From Dermanyssus gallinae (taxonomy: Eukaryota > Arthropoda > Arachnida > Mesostigmata > Dermanyssidae), in contig QVRM01006001.1 of NCBI GenBank assembly GCA_003439945.1, positions 343,501 through 407,500 of the forward strand: a DNA stretch of 64,000 nt, given 5' to 3'. The first letter of the stretch is position 1, and every line of letters begins with the position of its first letter. The position numbers and the translations under genes were made by a program. The notes beneath the pieces were generated by a model, which had not been told where the DNA came from, made no database searches, and worked only from the letters and a program-made list of their open reading frames with translations. This document shows positions 23,853-37,017 of the stretch, in pieces.

Positions 23853-26540
23853 GCTGTCTTGCCGACCTTAGCATAGAAATCAGGCGAATAATGCAGATGT
23901 GAATTGTTACTGTTAGTAGCCCGATGATCAGTAACGAACAAGTCAGAAAAGCAGAGCACAGATAGCCAATGGAACAACTCGATCATACAACATCATATGT
24001 GTTGTACTACAGTACTATCGCAGCCAGATAAAGCGCCGACATCTTATAGATTAATCCACTCCTGTTGTGGCTGCACGTTCGACATCTTTGCAATTCCAAA
24101 CAACGACAACAACAACCGCAACAATAACAATAGCAGCAGCAACAGCAACAACCAAAAAAACGTGGGAATACAGTAAACCGAAGAAAGCAGTAAAACGTCT
24201 GTCACTGCTCGCGAGTCGCAGGCTTAGAGCCCTCGCTGGTATCATCATCATTGGCGCCCGTACGCAGTATCTGCTCACCGGCTCTGTAGAATCGATGCAC
24301 ACATAACGCTGAAGCTATCTAGCTCGAGGTAGACATAGACATCGAGCTGTTCTACCTCCATCTCTATCACCCCCCCCCCCCCTTCGTCAGCCCAGTCCAT
24401 GCCAACTGAGATAGCCAAAATACCACCCATCATCACCTGTCGATATTGAGGAGACAAAGACAGAAGAAGAGGTACCATCACCGCTACCACTACCACCACT
24501 AAAGCCATTGTGAAACCGCCGCGCCTTCAAGCCTACCTACCTAGCTGGCTGGCTACGTTAACGTAATCTAACTAGCGAGTTACGTTAACGTAATCTGGTC
24601 GGGTAGCGAGACTGCTCCCTAGCGAGTATAGCCGAGTACCAGATACGAGCCATTCGTTCATTCATTGAGCAACCGATGCCGATCTTATCGAAGGGGCCAC
24701 GCACACTTAGAATTACTGCCAAATAGTCAAATCACCGCGTCTCACCGTCGGTCCCGCCTACGAACCTTGCCGTTTCTTTTTTAGTGCGCCATTTGACGTC
24801 GTCGTCGTCGTTGGTGTTATTGTTGTTTCTTGTTGTTGTCATTGTTGTTGTTATTATTGTTACTATTGTTGTTGTTGTTGTTCTCGACGTTGTTATCGCC
24901 GTCCCGTTCTTATCCTTATGACGGCCGTCATTCAGCCAGTCAATCAATCGTCAGTCAATCAGATCGCCAGGCAAATAGATAATAACTAACTAAGCAGCGC
25001 CAATACGCGCTGAACAATGAAGTCGCCTGAGACGCAAGAATATAGATGAAGTAGTGGTGCTGATGGTGCTGCTGCGGCTGCGATTGCTTCTCCTCCTGAT
25101 GCCCGTTATTGCTTTTGTCGTTGTCTCCGCCGTTAAGTCTTCGTCATCGACTTCATTATCGAGCCGGGCAGAGGCGAACACCCGAGCAACACCAGGTCCA
25201 AGTTGTGACGGTCCGGCAACAACGACTCGTCGGGATGGCCATCCTCATCGCCTTCATCATCATTCGGCGGTTAGCCGCGGTGGGAGCAGCAGCCGGGCTG
25301 GTGGCCACCATGCTTAGTGTATGCATGCCATTCGACATCGAGTTACGTATGAATGGACCGCTACGAACGCTTCGTTCTTCCTCTTCTGTGCCGGGCAAAA
25401 GGAAAGACCGGGGGCCGGGGTAGAAAGCACCATCACCGCTGAAGACGCAGGTACAGGTACAGGGGGTACAGGGAGAAAGAGAGAGGTAGTTAAGGACAGG
25501 AATAATGTCCCGGAAGCTCAGGTCAAAAAGTAACAAAAACAACAACAGCCAGCCGTTCGATTCATATTTGGAAGACGGCACACATCACCGGCCGAAGGCT
25601 AGTGGGGTTCCCCATTCCCCACGACCATCCTCTCAGGTTCGCCGGCCGTACACTAGACAACGATGACTGCACTGTTGCAGAGGGCTGCCGCGGGGGATTC
25701 GTGTACTCTCAGTTCGCCTGCACACACACCACAACCAACAACGTTTGAAAGAAAGTCTAGAAAATCAACGCGTTACGCTTACTCATCGGCGCGATATCTA
25801 ACCACAGTAAATTCGCGAACCACAGCTAATTCGCGCGGTCCAAATCAGATTGTCAAATCAAACTGACAAATTTCAACTGATTGCGTGTATATAGCGACGA
25901 ATCGCCTGAACGACCACCGACCACCAACCAAACAGGATAACGACAATACACGTTCGTCACTAACTAGTTATCGAATCGTATATGTTAAATGTAATCGCCA
26001 AGTGCTCTACCCCGACGAAGGGAATCATCGAAATCGAAATGTAACGGAATGTCCAGCGATCGTTTTTGATAAACTTTTAGACAGATAAGCTAGGGTCATA
26101 GTAGGCACATACGCGCTTAAGCACATTTAAATCACACGCCTATACGCGGCTAGGCGACGGGCGAATTAGTAAATTATCCCCTACAAACACGACTGTTGAG
26201 CGCACGACTGTTGAGCGACGATTCAGCAGAAATAACAAAAACAGTAGCAAATTCGTAAAAACAAAATTATTATTATAATGATTATTATTATTATTAGAGC
26301 AAGACCACAGCTAACAAGAATGTAAAATAAAGCGGCTTTATTCACTAAACCGGCGGACTGCAAAGCACGAACGTCAGAATGTTTGAGTAGAAATAATGTA
26401 TAAAAACTTTGCTTCTAACAAAAATGGGAGCATATATATATATATATATATATATATAAGAACATTAACCTCGAAGATAACTTGAGTCAAAAAAATGAAG
26501 AGTTTTCATACGTCAAGAAAACCGTAAACAGCTGGTTCCG

Positions 26541-26660
26541 CTGGTTAGTGGTAAAAGATTTACGGTGCCCTGAAAAGCCCTTGCGCTCACACCCTGAATC
26601 GGCCAGTCTTAAACTGGCCTGCGCTGTTTTTATTTTCGGTAAGACGAATGCTGAAGCAAA
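26541..26660 (+). mobile_element. SINE family B, diverged copy
   Basis: On the plus strand an A-box-like CTGGTTAGTGGTAAAAG is followed by a weak B region and the family body (GGCCAGTCTTAAACTGG, TTTTCGGTAAGACGAATGC). This is the only family B copy I see on the plus strand. Confidence 0.55.
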
Positions 26661-29600
26661 TTGTTGGCAGACACAACCAAATCGTGCAATTAATATATTT
26701 CAGTGAAACAAGAAGGACACCACAGTACTTACATTTTAAAACTGCTCGTCCAATATTTATTAACAAAAAATGTAATCAAAAATATTAATAAGAAAAGTAG
26801 TCTCTGTTGAGCTGATACTGACTTAAGCTACTATTAACAACGCATATTGCTGTCGCTTTGCAATGCCACATTGTCCATATTTTAAAGTAATTATATTGCA
26901 TATAGTGCAATCTGCCAGAACCCGCATTTGCACTACGGGCTTGACACTGAGTTTACCGCAACAGGACCAAAAAGGATTGCCAACGGCGCTGTTCTGTCTG
27001 TCTGTGCACAATTACAGATCTACCGAACGTAAAGAAGCTTCCGGAGTCCATCCTGCTGAAGCTGTCCAATCCTGATCATGTCGTCACGGGGGGTCACGCC
27101 CTTTAGGGCACAACAGCCACGCCGCCAGGCAGCCGTATTCGAACGACGCCTACGTGACGCTTGGCTTTAGGCACAGCACTTACGCTGCCGCGTTAAAACA
27201 AGAACAATCACTGTAATTCGTCTACTATTCGTAACTATAAGCTTCGAAGATATAGCTTCAACTGTTGCGTTGGTACAGCTGCCACAGAACCAAACAACGT
27301 CGCTAGTAAATGTGATGTATGTCTCACAACAACAATTATGATTCTGCCACACAAATGGTATGACAGCAACTACTGGTTTCACACGCGCATATATATAAAT
27401 ATATATATATACAACACAAGCCGTATTTTTGCCTCGTGAATAGCAAAGCTGTGCTGTGTGCTAACTCTAGTAGCATAGCCGCCGGATCATGAGCACCGCA
27501 GTTCAAGTGAATCAAAATGATCTGATCGGCAACGCCCAATATAAACATTATTATTATTATTATGAGTGTACTATTGTAATCGCTATTATATTTAAGTAGT
27601 GTCTCCTATACCCAGGTATCATATGCTATTTCTATCCATTATATATATATATATATATCAGAACAGAATCTATGTGGTTCTACGTGATCCGTGACTGCGT
27701 CTGGTACCGGTGCCGGCAGACCGTGATGGTGGCCACCGCATCATCACGACGGTGGTGCGTGACAATTCGTGACGTCGTCTGTCTCCTCCCTTTCTTCGAC
27801 CTTCGCGAACGAGACAGAGAGAGAGAGACGGAAGGAGACCCAACGAGGTCGTCACGATGCCACCCGCAGCAGCCTCAGCAGAGGCGACAGCATCGGCTTT
27901 CTTTCTCGGTGTTGTCTCTAACCACTTCGCATACGTAACAGTACGCACAACACCGTAAGAGAGACCGTTGTAACAGCTCGGCCTCGGTGGTCGGCCTTGT
28001 CTCGCGCCTACAAGTCGGTCGTCGGCTCTCATTACGTTCTAACGGACGTCTTCTAATATACTTCCTCTGCTGCTCGGACGCCTAAGCGCCTCGAATAATA
28101 AATAGCTCGTTCAGTTCGTTGGTTGACAGCTACGTGCCTGCGGCTAGCCTACCTGGGCTGAGCAACACGCCGCCACCACCGCCAGAACAAAAATATTTAC
28201 ATACACACAAATGTCCGTCCGCTAACTTGACTAGTGTTCCAGCACTAATACGACTAATAGGAATAATGCTAATGCTAGGGCCTATTTAGCCAATATCTAT
28301 GTATATCAGAACTAGTCTTACTACGACTGGGATTAGCGCTAAATACATCGACGTGTGAGGTCGTCGCTATATCGGCGGATGTATTCAAATTGATTGAGAG
28401 GAAGCAATCCGAATATAACTACGTACATACTCTCTCCTTCAAGGTTTAATGCAGGCAGATTAGGAATCACCTGAAGGTTCATGGGCTGATCTTTAAGCAG
28501 AGCGTCATATCTCGCAATTAAAGAATAATAATAATAATAATAATAAAATTTGATTTTTCTTACATTTATATGTTATGCAGGCACATGCCTTTGCTTGCAT
28601 AACATTCAAATGAGTAAGATGATCATTTTCAGTTCATGTACGTACTGCGCTTTCACACACGATTTCACAAGGTGGTGGTGTGCCAGAATTGCCAAAAAAG
28701 TGTCAGCATCGCATACTTCGCATGCATTATGTGTGTGTGAGACAGATCAACCACATCTGCGTGTATATGCATACTTATTTGCACGCAATGCATGCCTCCT
28801 AGAGATAAATAGACAAATAGCCCTCAAACGAACGCTGCTGTCGCGTGCTGCCATGCGACTACACAACGAAAACTCGAGGCAGGAGGTGGAAGAGGGGGGG
28901 GGGGGTATTAATCAGGGTCATCAAATCGTCGGTGGGGGGGGAAGGGGGGGGGGCTATACCACTGCCATCCGGCTACAACAGTCCAACAACCGTCGTTACA
29001 ACAACAAGAATACCACTCACTCAAGGGCCACTTATTTTTCGAGCTACCGCCGATGGACACCTACAGACGGACACAGACGATGACACAGCTCCTACTTCAG
29101 CGGCTTCAGTTACTCAGCTAAATGATGCCACGACGCAACGAACAACAGGTAGAGCTGACTGATTGACCCTGCTCATCCTACTATAACGAGCTAGCCGTCT
29201 GTTGTTTGGTGTAGTTTCCGCTCGCTAATTCATGCCACACACACGCCAAGACGCAGGCACTCGCTCAAGCACCCCCACAGGCTGGGCCAGTCTAAAAAAG
29301 AGTGTCTGGGAAACGCTACGAGAAAGAAAGGAAAGAAATATGCAAAGACACATATATGTGGAGTAGTAGGTTGAGACAGAGACACATTGACATACTCGTA
29401 GAGCCTGGGAGTGGGGAACAGTGCGGGAGAGAGAGAGAAAAAAGGTAATTAAGCATTGAAGCAGGGCTTCATGACAAACAATCATTTGAGGTGGGAAGTG
29501 AGTGAATATCCAAAGTCAAACGAGCTCGCCACATGCAATCGCGCCGGCGAAAACATCGACAACAAACTCCCACTATTGCTACTACAAATACCACAACAAC

Positions 29601-29932
29601 AACAACAACAACAACAACAGTTGCAGCTTTTAGCGGCTGACAGTGTGAACGTCATTAGCTCCTAACAATGAGCCACACAGATGGTCGTCCGTCTGTTTGG
29701 ACATTGTTGTTGTTGCTGCAGCTGTTGTAGGAGAGATTTCGATGAACCTGCTGACAATGTGTTGTCAACAGGGCCGATAATAACGCAACGCTAACTACTC
29801 TTCCCACCAGCCCTGCAACTTACTCCCAACGTGCCGCGCTCATACATATGTACACGCACACACGCACTACATATGAACGGTGTAATGATATACGTAAACG
29901 TATATAGATATCACTGAACCATATATATATAC

Positions 29933-29973
<41 letters not shown>

Positions 29974-30504
29974 TGTGTAAGTATAGAACTATGAGACCGT
30001 GGGATATATATATGCATATATACATACATATATTTATGCCTGTGTAAATACAGAGCTATAAGACCGTGAGATATTCTCAGGTGTCCGTCGTCACAAGGCG
30101 AAGAAACCACCAAAACACGACTGGATGGATATCATTGTGGTCGCTGGTCATAGCGCCACTGGTCCCCCCACCCTCTCACACGCATATAAAGGCTTTAGCC
30201 GACGCTGATGTCGCCCGACGGAGATCACGCATTGATGCTGGTGTTGTTGTTGTTGTTGTTGTTGGCATTGGCACTGATGTTGTTGCTATTGTTGTTGTTG
30301 TCTCTGTAATAAAACTGCCGTCATCTCCACAATCGTCACAATAAGTTCGACGACGATATGGAAGTCAACAACAAGTGTTCTCCAGCATTAACCACAACTT
30401 CGATAACATTGGTTCGTGTAGAACTGGATAAATAACAGTCCGGCAAGGTTTTAGCTAGAAACAACAACAACGACGACAACAGCCATAGCAGCAGCAGTTG
30501 GTTC

Positions 30505-30670
30505 TGTTGTTGTTGTTGCTGATGGCGATGATGTTGCTAATACCGTTTCGAACTAAAGCCTCAACGCTCTGTCAATACAGCCCCACAAACACGGTCATGA
30601 ATGCACGAGCGCGTGGAACAGCTGAGTACACCGCCCGCCGGATCTCTCAATAGCAAGTGTCATCCCTCTG
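30505..30670 (+). repeat. dispersed repeat, copy 1
   Basis: This 160-170-base unit begins with TTGTTGTTGCTGATGGCG, contains AAAGCCTCAACGCTCTGTC and GGTCATGAATGCACGAGCGC, and ends with TGTCATCCCTCTG. A second copy in the same orientation is at 40391-40558. I see no tRNA promoter or coding frame. Confidence 0.85.
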
Positions 30671-30765
30671 TAATGTTATATGAACTACATATAAACTGAG
30701 AACAAAGAAAGTGAAAAACTTCTATAAATATATATATAACTGATAGAATAGATGAAGAGAACGAG

Positions 30766-30826
<61 letters not shown>

Positions 30827-31987
30827 ATATATCATCAAACTGCTGCAATCCCTGCTCCCAACAGGCACTCAGCAGCCTATTTTCTGATAATAGATGCTAT
30901 TACGGACCACAACAACAACAACGGCAGCAACAGGAATACCGCCATGACAACTAAACAACTACTTTGACGAACTCTGTACACAACGGGTATGCGATAATTC
31001 TAATGTTCCTTACAATGGCATTATCTCGCTCTCTCTCTACATTTATTTCTCTCTATCTATCTGCGTTTTCCTTTTCTTCGTTTATATCTATTTTACATTA
31101 TTTACATTATATACCAATGTATGTCAACGCTGAATTGCGTTGCTAATATACGGATATAATCTCCAAATAAACGCTGCTATTTGGGTCTATTTAGATCGAT
31201 CTAATCGAACCGAGAAGGCTTTTGTTGTTGAGGCAGTGTGCGAGTAGAAAAATTCTCCGCCCGTGTACATCGCAGACACGAAAAAAGCAACAACGATTTA
31301 TAACGTTAACATTGACTACGATGACGACAACGACAAGAACTGATACGTCTGCACCACCTGGAGGAAACACCCGATTTGTAGCTTCCAAGCTGGATGTCAG
31401 CCAGGTGAAATCACCCAGGAAACTCCAATAAACGGCTTCCCCAACAGTTGGTTTCGTCGCTTTCCGTCCTATGTGAGCCTCACCTTACTGTTTCACATTT
31501 TCAAGCGCATAATCACGTTTATGCGCTTGATACCTACCTACTATACATATGCTGTATGCTGAGATAGATACATGGGTATATCTACTTATTGTACATATAT
31601 CTATGTATCTATCTCATGTGGTCACAGTTGATGTGGACGCCGTCGACGATAGGAATCACGCTATCAGCTTTCCTAGCCACAAACGAAGAGCCCACTTTGC
31701 GCCATCAAACCACTGAGTAACAACAAAGTAAGCGGCAACAGCAACAGCCGTTAGGCTAGAAGCCGGCCGTTCACACGCAATAGCCTCGAAAAAATATTTT
31801 CAACTCCCCCTTTATTATACATTTCTCACTCACTCACTCCACAGAAACTCAAGGTTTCGCTTTGTAGCCTAGACGGAACTAGCAGTAGCACTAATTGGAC
31901 GTGTAGACTAATCGTAATAAAAGTCATGACAGTAATAGTAATATTACACAATAGAGACCAACAGGGAAGAAGGCCACATATGTGCTG

Positions 31988-31991
<4 letters not shown>

Positions 31992-32026
<35 letters not shown>

Positions 32027-32087
32027 ATGCATTTATTCAATGTAATCAATCATTCAAGGTGGGAACATGACATTTGAGTCCCTGCGA
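31992..32087 (+). repeat. (TA)n-linked repeat module, copy 1
   Basis: A (TA)n array leads into TTTATTCAATGTAATCAATC, GGTGGGAACATGACATTTG and AGTCCCTGCGA, followed by further TA-rich sequence. Related pieces recur as an inverted pair at 40884-41008. Confidence 0.75.
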
Positions 32088-32980
32088 TATATTATTACAT
32101 TTACATATACGTTTATATGTGTATACTTAATGTTGAATAATAGCCGGATGGCAGCAGCGTAATGTATAAAAGAGACAGGCGTAAGAGCGGCAACAACAGC
32201 AGCGTCCAGCGTTCGTCATTATATGTAAGCAGTAGTAACAGGTATAGATTCCGATAATTTACGTTGAATAAACGATCTCTATCGGTGGTTTGGAACGAAT
32301 TACGGCCGAGCGTCCCCAAACGGTCTGTATGATCTGCTAAGTACTGATTACGAAGTCCGTGCTAGTATTATTATTCAAAGCGATTTACCATAGAACATTG
32401 TGGCGACAGCTATTAGAAGGTGCTTAGTCATGCCACGTTATCACAGGAACTTTGTGCGTTGCTAAAAAACGGCGCACATAAAAGTGCAACATTTCGGAAC
32501 AAACCCGAAAAAATCCCCCTGAAGTAATGAACGGTGTTAACAGCATAGCACAAAAGTCCTATACGACAATATCCGAAAAAAAACGTCAGCCATCTGAACT
32601 GATTACCTAAGATGTAGTAGAGAGGGGACGCATGCACACCGGGACAACCGAGATTGGTCGGAAATCATAGTATTGTTGCTACTACTTGAAGGTAGCAACG
32701 GTGGGTGTCGCCATAGAAATATACGATATATATACTTGTTAGCTTTTCCATGTTCTTGCTAGTATTATATGAGGTTGGATTGCATCAACTCCTTAATGCC
32801 TTCTTTAAGTCGCTTCTTCACCACGGTGCTTCCCTTGGTTGCGACTCGTAGCCGCCGTATGTTTAGCAGTTTGCCGCATCGACAGCATTGCCACACGCAA
32901 AGTGTTATGCAAAACGACACGCACCTACATGACAACAACAACATTGCGTCGTGTTACTGGATGACTGCTACACATACGCA

Positions 32981-33037
<57 letters not shown>

Positions 33038-33090
33038 ACATACACACACACATATATATATAAATATATATATACACATATACATATATT
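32981..33090. repeat. compound (TA)n/(CA)n microsatellite
   Basis: A (TA)n array of about 45 bases is followed by TACACACACACA and more TA units. Confidence 0.95.
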
Positions 33091-33683
33091 AGTTAATATT
33101 AATAATAATTCATAATTATCTTTTACATATCCGTTTCTTCCACACACTGTGGTTGCTGCTGTGGTTGTCATTGTTATGGTACGAAAAGTGTCTCCAACAA
33201 ACTGCGTGCGACTCAACACACGTTTAGGTGTAGCAGCAGCAGCAAGAACAACAACAACGACAGCAGCGACACAAGCAACAACACAAAAACGACGACAACA
33301 ACAACAACAAGTTTTGCATCAATGAGATCAATAACAAAAACAATACTATATTAGCAGCAACGACGATAGGAATGAATGAACGAACGCACACCATTGTACG
33401 CATGTATGCTTGTTTGTTTTCGTTGATCTGTCGTCATCCATAGATAGCAGTTGAAGTCCATCGAGCTGAAATCCGCTCAGCCGGAAGGAAGTCCGAAGTT
33501 AACTGCGGCGGAAGCGCGCCAATTATGAATGGTCATATCGGCAAGACGCAATATGACCGTCATCATCAGCGGAGCGGACGTCTTGCCTGGCCGTTGGCAG
33601 AGAAGCCCCGGTCCGTCTTCGCGTCTTGTTTACCCACAGGCCACAGCCAGGGGGCACCCGCTTACTAGGTCAGCTACGGCTGC

Positions 33684-33723
<40 letters not shown>
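33684..33723. repeat. (TAA)n array
   Basis: About thirteen TAA/ATA units lie in the large intron. It could be the tail of an unrecognised LINE copy; I see no RT sequence just before it. Confidence 0.85.
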
Positions 33724-33724
<1 letters not shown>

Positions 33725-34124
33725 TCGTCATTCATTTCAGGACCATCAATGCAGCTGTGGCAACAACAGCAGCCCACCACCATCAGCAGCAGCACAACGA
33801 CAACAAAAACAACAACGACACACAACCTACTCGTTTTTCGAAAAAGCTTGAAAAGCTCTGTATGTCTATGTGGGTGGTGACTACGACTCACTCAAAAGAT
33901 GACGAGTCGTCGAAAAAGCCCCCGCTGATGATGTATTTCTCAGGATGACTATAATCCCATCTTCCATTTATCTCTTCAAATATCTCTCTCTTACAATATG
34001 TACTACTATATATGGTGTGCGCATGTGTGGACTCTGTGCAATGCTGTGTAGCCTCTATCATGATGTCGCCGATTACACTGATGTGTAACTACGCATAAAT
34101 CAATCAATGATTAAAATTAAAAAA

Positions 34125-34157
34125 TGTATATATATATATATTTTTTTTAATAATTAA

Positions 34158-34228
<71 letters not shown>
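34125..34228. repeat. compound (TA)n tract
   Basis: Several TA arrays are separated by a T run and AATTAAAAC. It is directly followed at 34229-34278 by a weak tRNA-like stretch (CAGTTGGTATAGCTC, GATCCGCAGG) that I leave unassigned. Confidence 0.85.
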
Positions 34229-34230
<2 letters not shown>

Positions 34231-34869
34231 GCACAGTTGGTATAGCTCTTTGATCCGCAGGGAAGTTCTGCGTCATGTCAATACAAAATTTAGTACTAAA
34301 CTTATTGATAGCAACAAACATTTTCCAATGCAACTATCTTTCTCTCTCTCTCTTTCTTTATCTCCACACGCCATCGTTATTGTCCGTTTTGTTGTTGTTT
34401 TCGCTGTTTCTGATGCCATTGCCATGGTTGCCGTTGTCACTCCCTCTTTTGTTGTTGTTGTTGTTGTCGACGAGTTTGCGAAAAGTTAATCAAAATAACC
34501 ATTATCTAGAGCCTATGTTACTAGAGCGCCGCCATAATGCCCGCCATCCTCAGTCTATCGGGTCGTCTAGTACAAGTTAGAACTCATAAACAAAAGCTCA
34601 CACACGCGTAGTTTAAACTCACACAGAATCAGCAGCAAACACCGCCAGACCGATCAATCGTGCGATCAGCCGATAATTCGATTGATCAATCGATTAATCT
34701 TGTTGCTATGCAAGCAGCAGTAAACAAGAGCAGCAGCAGCAACAACAACATCACCACCATTCCTTGCAAAATCACGCACTGTGGCCCAGCGACGTTGTGG
34801 ATCGGGTAGCGTGTCTATGACAGATGTCTATCACAGCGGTCAGTGGTGACAAAGTCAGTCGACTTGCAG

Positions 34870-35115
34870 CCGCAGCAACAACAATAAGAGCAAGAACAAC
34901 AACAACAACAACAATAGCAACAACATCAACAACAACAATAGCAACAACATCAACATCAACAAAAACAACAATAACAACAACTACTACTACTATTAATGCA
35001 CCACCAGACTATTGCTGTTACTGTAGCCGCGGATGACGAGGCCATGCCTTTTCTTTGATTATTGTTATTGTTGTTAATGATGTTGTTATTGTTGTTGTTG
35101 TTGTTGTTGTTGTTG

Positions 35116-35147
<32 letters not shown>

Positions 35148-35152
35148 ATTGT
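34870..35152. repeat. facing CAA and TTG triplet arrays
   Basis: CAA/CAT-rich sequence at about 34.87-34.98 kb is followed after some 70 bases by TTG/CTG-rich sequence at about 35.06-35.15 kb. The two are roughly complementary, so a transcript of either strand could fold back here. Confidence 0.85.
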
Positions 35153-36360
35153 TTCTACGGTTGTTATTGTTGTTGTCCTTCGACTAGTTTGAATAAGACG
35201 CAATTAGTAATCCCGCCGTTACTGTCCTGTGTTCAAGATATGATCTACCAGCGGAAGATTATCAACTACAGCATTTGGAGCCGCAGTAGCAGCAGCAGCA
35301 GCTCTAGGCTTTGTTGTCGTCAAATTGTCCTAACCTCTAAAGACGTTGTTAGTTCCGTTCGACAGTTCGTGTGCGTGCGTGAGAGCGTATGTCGTTCGCT
35401 GTTGTCCGTTGTTTCGAATTCGATTCCACTTGGGGAAAACATGTTGGCCAGTTTAGCTCGACTCGCCGCCGCCGCCGCCTGTCCGTTGTAGCTCGCTAAC
35501 CAGTTCGCTTCGCCCAGACACAACCTGCACAAACCCCCTGCGTCTCAAGGTCTGAGGTTCTGACTGATTTGAAAATTTGCTCGGCATAATCATCTGATTG
35601 ACGTCGTTGGTTCCATCCTATTGTGCGCACAATAGACCTCGATCACACCCTACTACCATCATCACCACCACCAGCATCACCGCCACCATCAGCATCAGTA
35701 TATTCATCAGTATCATCATCATCATCATCATCGTCGTCGTCGTCGTCATCATCACAAACCCCGACCAATCAATACGTTTTACTACGCCACCAATTATGGC
35801 ACCAACAGCATTTGTAGTCGCGATATTGTAGTAGTAGTAGTAGTCGTTGTCGTTTGCTATCAGTCCGAGCCAGTTTCAGTAAGGAAAGTTACTGACCAAG
35901 CGTACCCGCAATCGATCGGCTACTAATACTATATGAGAGGAGAGGGTCGATCAGTCGGTTGGTCGGTCGGTCGTCTGTGTGAAAATTGTCCACCACCGCA
36001 ATCATTAGCAAGGCGGGCATAGAACGTTAGAACGTGTTTCCTGCTGCTGCTGCCGCACTGCCGACGTTTGCTTCGGCGGCTGGTCGCTGTGGACGAACGG
36101 GAGGGCTATTGCGGCGGCGGCGGCTGTTACTTCGTGGTCTCGTAGCGCGATGATGGTCTCGCAGCAGTCGCTGGTCATCGGTGTGACCGACCGGCACCCA
36201 GGCAGCGGGAGGGCAGAGGACTCGCCCCATGGGCCGAACGGGCCCGACTGCACAGCAAGGCGTTTGGCTGATCTGTCTATCGCCTGCAGACTATCAACCA
36301 GCCAGTCACCAGCCCATCATAGCTACCGAGGCGTGATACTGTTGCGTACGGCTTCTTCCA

Positions 36361-36388
36361 CTAATAATAGTAATAATAATAATATAAA

Positions 36389-36468
<80 letters not shown>
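36361..36468 (+). repeat. (TAA)n array before LINE copy 2
   Basis: About 100 bases of TAA units with one AAATAATA interruption lie directly upstream of LINE fragment copy 2. Confidence 0.95.
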
Positions 36469-36470
<2 letters not shown>

Positions 36471-36475
36471 GTATC

Positions 36476-36765
36476 GTGTACAGTGGCTCCGTCATACTTG
36501 ATGCAAAGCGCTACCAGGTCAGGATGGGTAGCTGAACATGCCGAGATTTAAAAAAAACGCAAATACTCTGATTTGCAGATGAGATACCAATCGAGTCGCC
36601 ATCGAAACGATGGGTCCGATCAGCAAGAGCACAAGTATCCTCCTCAAAGACCTAGGTATAAATTTAGTGCTAACATGGGTTACCAGCGCGAGGGCGAGTT
36701 TCTGCGTCAGCAACCTCGCTCGCAGTGTGTAGGGAAAACGCCGCCGCTATCATCGGCTCTATGAA
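36476..36765 (+). mobile_element. LINE polyprotein C-terminus, copy 2, frameshifted
   Basis: Three reading frames together cover the end of the same protein as copy 1. They give VAPSYLMQSATRSG and KKRKYSDLQ, then VAIETMGPISKSTSILLKDL, then GEFLRQQ and SLAVCRENAAAIIGSM-stop. The consensus of this LINE type has xDTLAPSHLxxSA, KYxxL, VAVETLGxxGPSAxxFLxxLG and the FLxQRLS/RGNA ending. The fragment has at least two frameshifts and a stop codon, so it is dead. It starts right after one (TAA)n array and ends shortly before another. Confidence 0.75.
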
Positions 36766-36835
36766 TTGAGAAGGAGGGGTGAGCTACGCGGGTACACGTT
36801 TGGATCCACAATTGTAACGAAAATACTGAAAAATT

Positions 36836-36918
36836 GAATAATAATAATAATTATTATTATTATTATATTATTATTTATTATTATTATTATTATTATATTA
36901 TTATTATTATTATTATGG
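36836..36918 (+). repeat. (TAA)n and (ATT)n array after LINE copy 2
   Basis: TAA units switch to ATT units, giving a partly palindromic array about 70 bases after the LINE stop codon. It is a possible 3' tail with a rearrangement. Confidence 0.9.
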
Positions 36919-36964
36919 GGGTGGATAGAAATAATAATGGGTAATGCGCCATTCTTTATCCGAT

Positions 36965-37017
36965 CTTCGTCCTCCCGAATGCAAGGCAATGGCTTGCCAC
37001 TACGGCCATCTTGCTCT
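36965..37017 (-). mobile_element. SINE family B, short fragment
   Basis: The plus strand shows CCTCCCGAATGCAAGGCAAT, GGCTTGCCACTA and GCCATCTTGCTC. This is the tRNA-related head of family B without its B box and body. Confidence 0.55.

Noticed and set aside
28550..29083. 177-codon plus-strand open frame
   Set aside because: Ends in poly-Gly from G homopolymers, shows no domain and has no splice support.
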